Shown: positions 63,189 through 64,000 of the stretch, piece by piece
Layout of the letters: each line of letters starts with the position of its first letter
Position numbering within the stretch: the stretch's first letter is position 1
The notes under the pieces: generated by a model
What the model saw: the letters and a program-made list of their open reading frames with translations, nothing else
Told to the model about the DNA's origin: nothing
The model's database searches: none
NCBI RefSeq assembly: GCF_026163695.1
Contig: NZ_JAOTID010000009.1
Location: 124,001-188,000, forward strand
Source: Shumkonia mesophila
GTDB lineage: Bacteria; Pseudomonadota; Alphaproteobacteria; Rhodospirillales; Shumkoniaceae
Length of the DNA: 64,000 bases
Reading direction: 5' to 3'
Made by a program: the position numbers and the translations under genes

Positions 63189-63987
63189 AGAAGGCCCTCA
63201 GCGTTTCCACGTCCTGGCGCGCCGACGGGGCGTCGAGCTGCAATCGCCCCTGGCGCAGTCCCAGCAGCCGGTCGGAATAGTCGATGGCGTGCCGAAGGTT
63301 GTGGGAGGTGAACAGCAGCGATAGCCCGTGCCGGCGGATCAGGTCGACGAACAGGCCCATCACTTCCTCGCCGGCGTTGGGATCGAGGCTGGCGACCGGC
63401 TCGTCGGCGAAGACGATGCGCGGCCGCTGCATCAGGGCGCGGGCGATGGCGACGCGTTGCGACTGGCCGCCGGAAAGGTGGTCGGCCCGACGGCCGGCCA
63501 GGTCGGCAAGGCCGACGAGATCGAGGCAATGGAGGGCTTCTTCCCGCAGGCGGCGCGGCGCCAGCCCGTGGAACCACGTTCCCGGCCCGGTGTGGCGGGC
63601 CTGGGCGCCGTGAATCACGTTGGTCAGCACGGAAAGGCGCGGCACCAGGTTATGGCGCTGGAAGACGAAGCCCACCTTTGCGCGCAGCGTCCTCAGCGCG
63701 GCGTATCCGAGGCTGCAAACCTCGGTCTCGAAAAGGCGCACGGAGCCGTGGTCGGGTTCGATCAGGCGGACGCAACAGCGCAGGACCGTCGACTTGCCGG
63801 CACCGTTGGGTCCGATCAACGAAACCGACTGCCCCGGCGCCAGATTGAAGCTGACATCCGAGAAAACCGGAGCGCCGCGATCGAAGCCTTTCGCCAAGCC
63901 GCTTACCGCCAGCTCCGGCGTCGGCAGGGTTCGCACGGCCGGGGTCGGAACGACCCCGGCGACGAGGACGGCTGCTTGCGCGCTCAT
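63181..63987 (-). CDS. phnC: Phosphonate-type ABC transporter ATP-binding protein PhnC
   Basis: This 268-residue ATPase has Walker [10 protein letters not shown], the PhnC-typical [23 protein letters not shown], signature LSGGQSQR, Walker [13 protein letters not shown] and switch TSHNLRHA. It couples to PhnE. A binding-protein gene (phnD) is expected to the right; its last codons could lie in the final 11 bases (a TGA at 63990-63992). Confidence 0.9.
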   Translation of the reverse strand: MSAQAAVLVAGVVPTPAVRTLPTPELAVSGLAKGFDRGAPVFSDVSFNLAPGQSVSLIGPNGAGKSTVLRCCVRLIEPDHGSVRLFETEVCSLGYAALRTLRAKVGFVFQRHNLVPRLSVLTNVIHGAQARHTGPGTWFHGLAPRRLREEALHCLDLVGLADLAGRRADHLSGGQSQRVAIARALMQRPRIVFADEPVASLDPNAGEEVMGLFVDLIRRHGLSLLFTSHNLRHAIDYSDRLLGLRQGRLQLDAPSARQDVETLRAFYA

Positions 63988-64000
63988 GGTCAGTTGCCGA

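Noticed and set aside
63990-64000. End of a phnD gene at the right edge
   Set aside because: Only 11 bases are visible; a TGA in the right place is not enough to call a gene.

Overview
The window is high-GC, densely coded DNA with gene content typical of an alphaproteobacterium, most likely a Rhodospirillales-type metabolic generalist. Pointers are the soxRS-VWXYZABCDEF order known from Paracoccus, a urea ABC transporter, a TRAP transporter, and the uptake systems and GC-rich codon use of this group. The species cannot be fixed from sequence alone. No tRNA, rRNA, CRISPR array, IS element or prophage was seen.

Layout. 1-4384 (minus): urea ABC transporter urtA-urtB-urtC-(urtD), cut by the left edge, with a candidate sigma-54 promoter. 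4664-6524 (plus): PQQ-type sugar dehydrogenase and a c-type cytochrome behind a near-consensus sigma-70 promoter. 6531-8618 (minus): YgiQ radical-SAM protein. 8700-12959 (minus): Fbp/AfuA-type ABC importer. 13204-14091: patatin phospholipase. 14275-18574 (plus): nitrite transporter, sirohaem nitrite/sulfite reductase and an Fe-S/flavin reductase behind a textbook sigma-54 promoter. 18672-28728: a compact mixed-strand cluster of pterin/riboflavin-type enzymes (QueD-like, RibD reductase, GTP cyclohydrolase II, creatininase family) with envelope genes (glycosyltransferase, methyltransferase, sulfatase/LTA-synthase-like protein, flippase-like protein, CDP-alcohol phosphotransferase). 28811-34409: Lrp regulator and three glycoside hydrolases (GH3, GH144-like, GH15-like). 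34767-36755: SbmA/YddA-type ABC exporter. 36862-48990: complete sulfur-oxidation (sox) region with divergent soxS-soxR, a YeeE/YedE sulfur transporter and a haem-binding-type protein. 49351-56302 (plus): LysR regulator, DUF1445 hydro-lyase, TRAP transporter, DUF2848 protein and amidase. 56602-63987 (minus): MBL hydrolase, a second Fbp-type ABC importer, a methyltransferase and a PhnE/PhnC-type ABC transporter cut by the right edge.

How it works together. Two nitrogen-scavenging operons (urea and nitrite) carry sigma-54-type -24/-12 elements, which suggests common NtrC control. The sox region would oxidise thiosulfate fully to sulfate, because SoxCD is present. One inverted repeat fills the spacer of the soxV promoter, and a second lies in the soxW-soxX gap where SoxR is known to bind in Paracoccus. 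Five operons share one structural device: a strong GC-rich stem-loop 2-23 nt after the stop codon of a secreted protein gene (urtA, sugar dehydrogenase, afuA-like, soxA, dctP) and before the next cistron.

The best candidate for an undescribed system is the 18.7-28.7 kb cluster. It pairs the early enzymes of a GTP-derived pyrimidine/pterin pathway with lipid-linked glycan or phosphoalcohol enzymes. The proposed product class, a pyrimidine- or pterin-derived envelope molecule, is inference.
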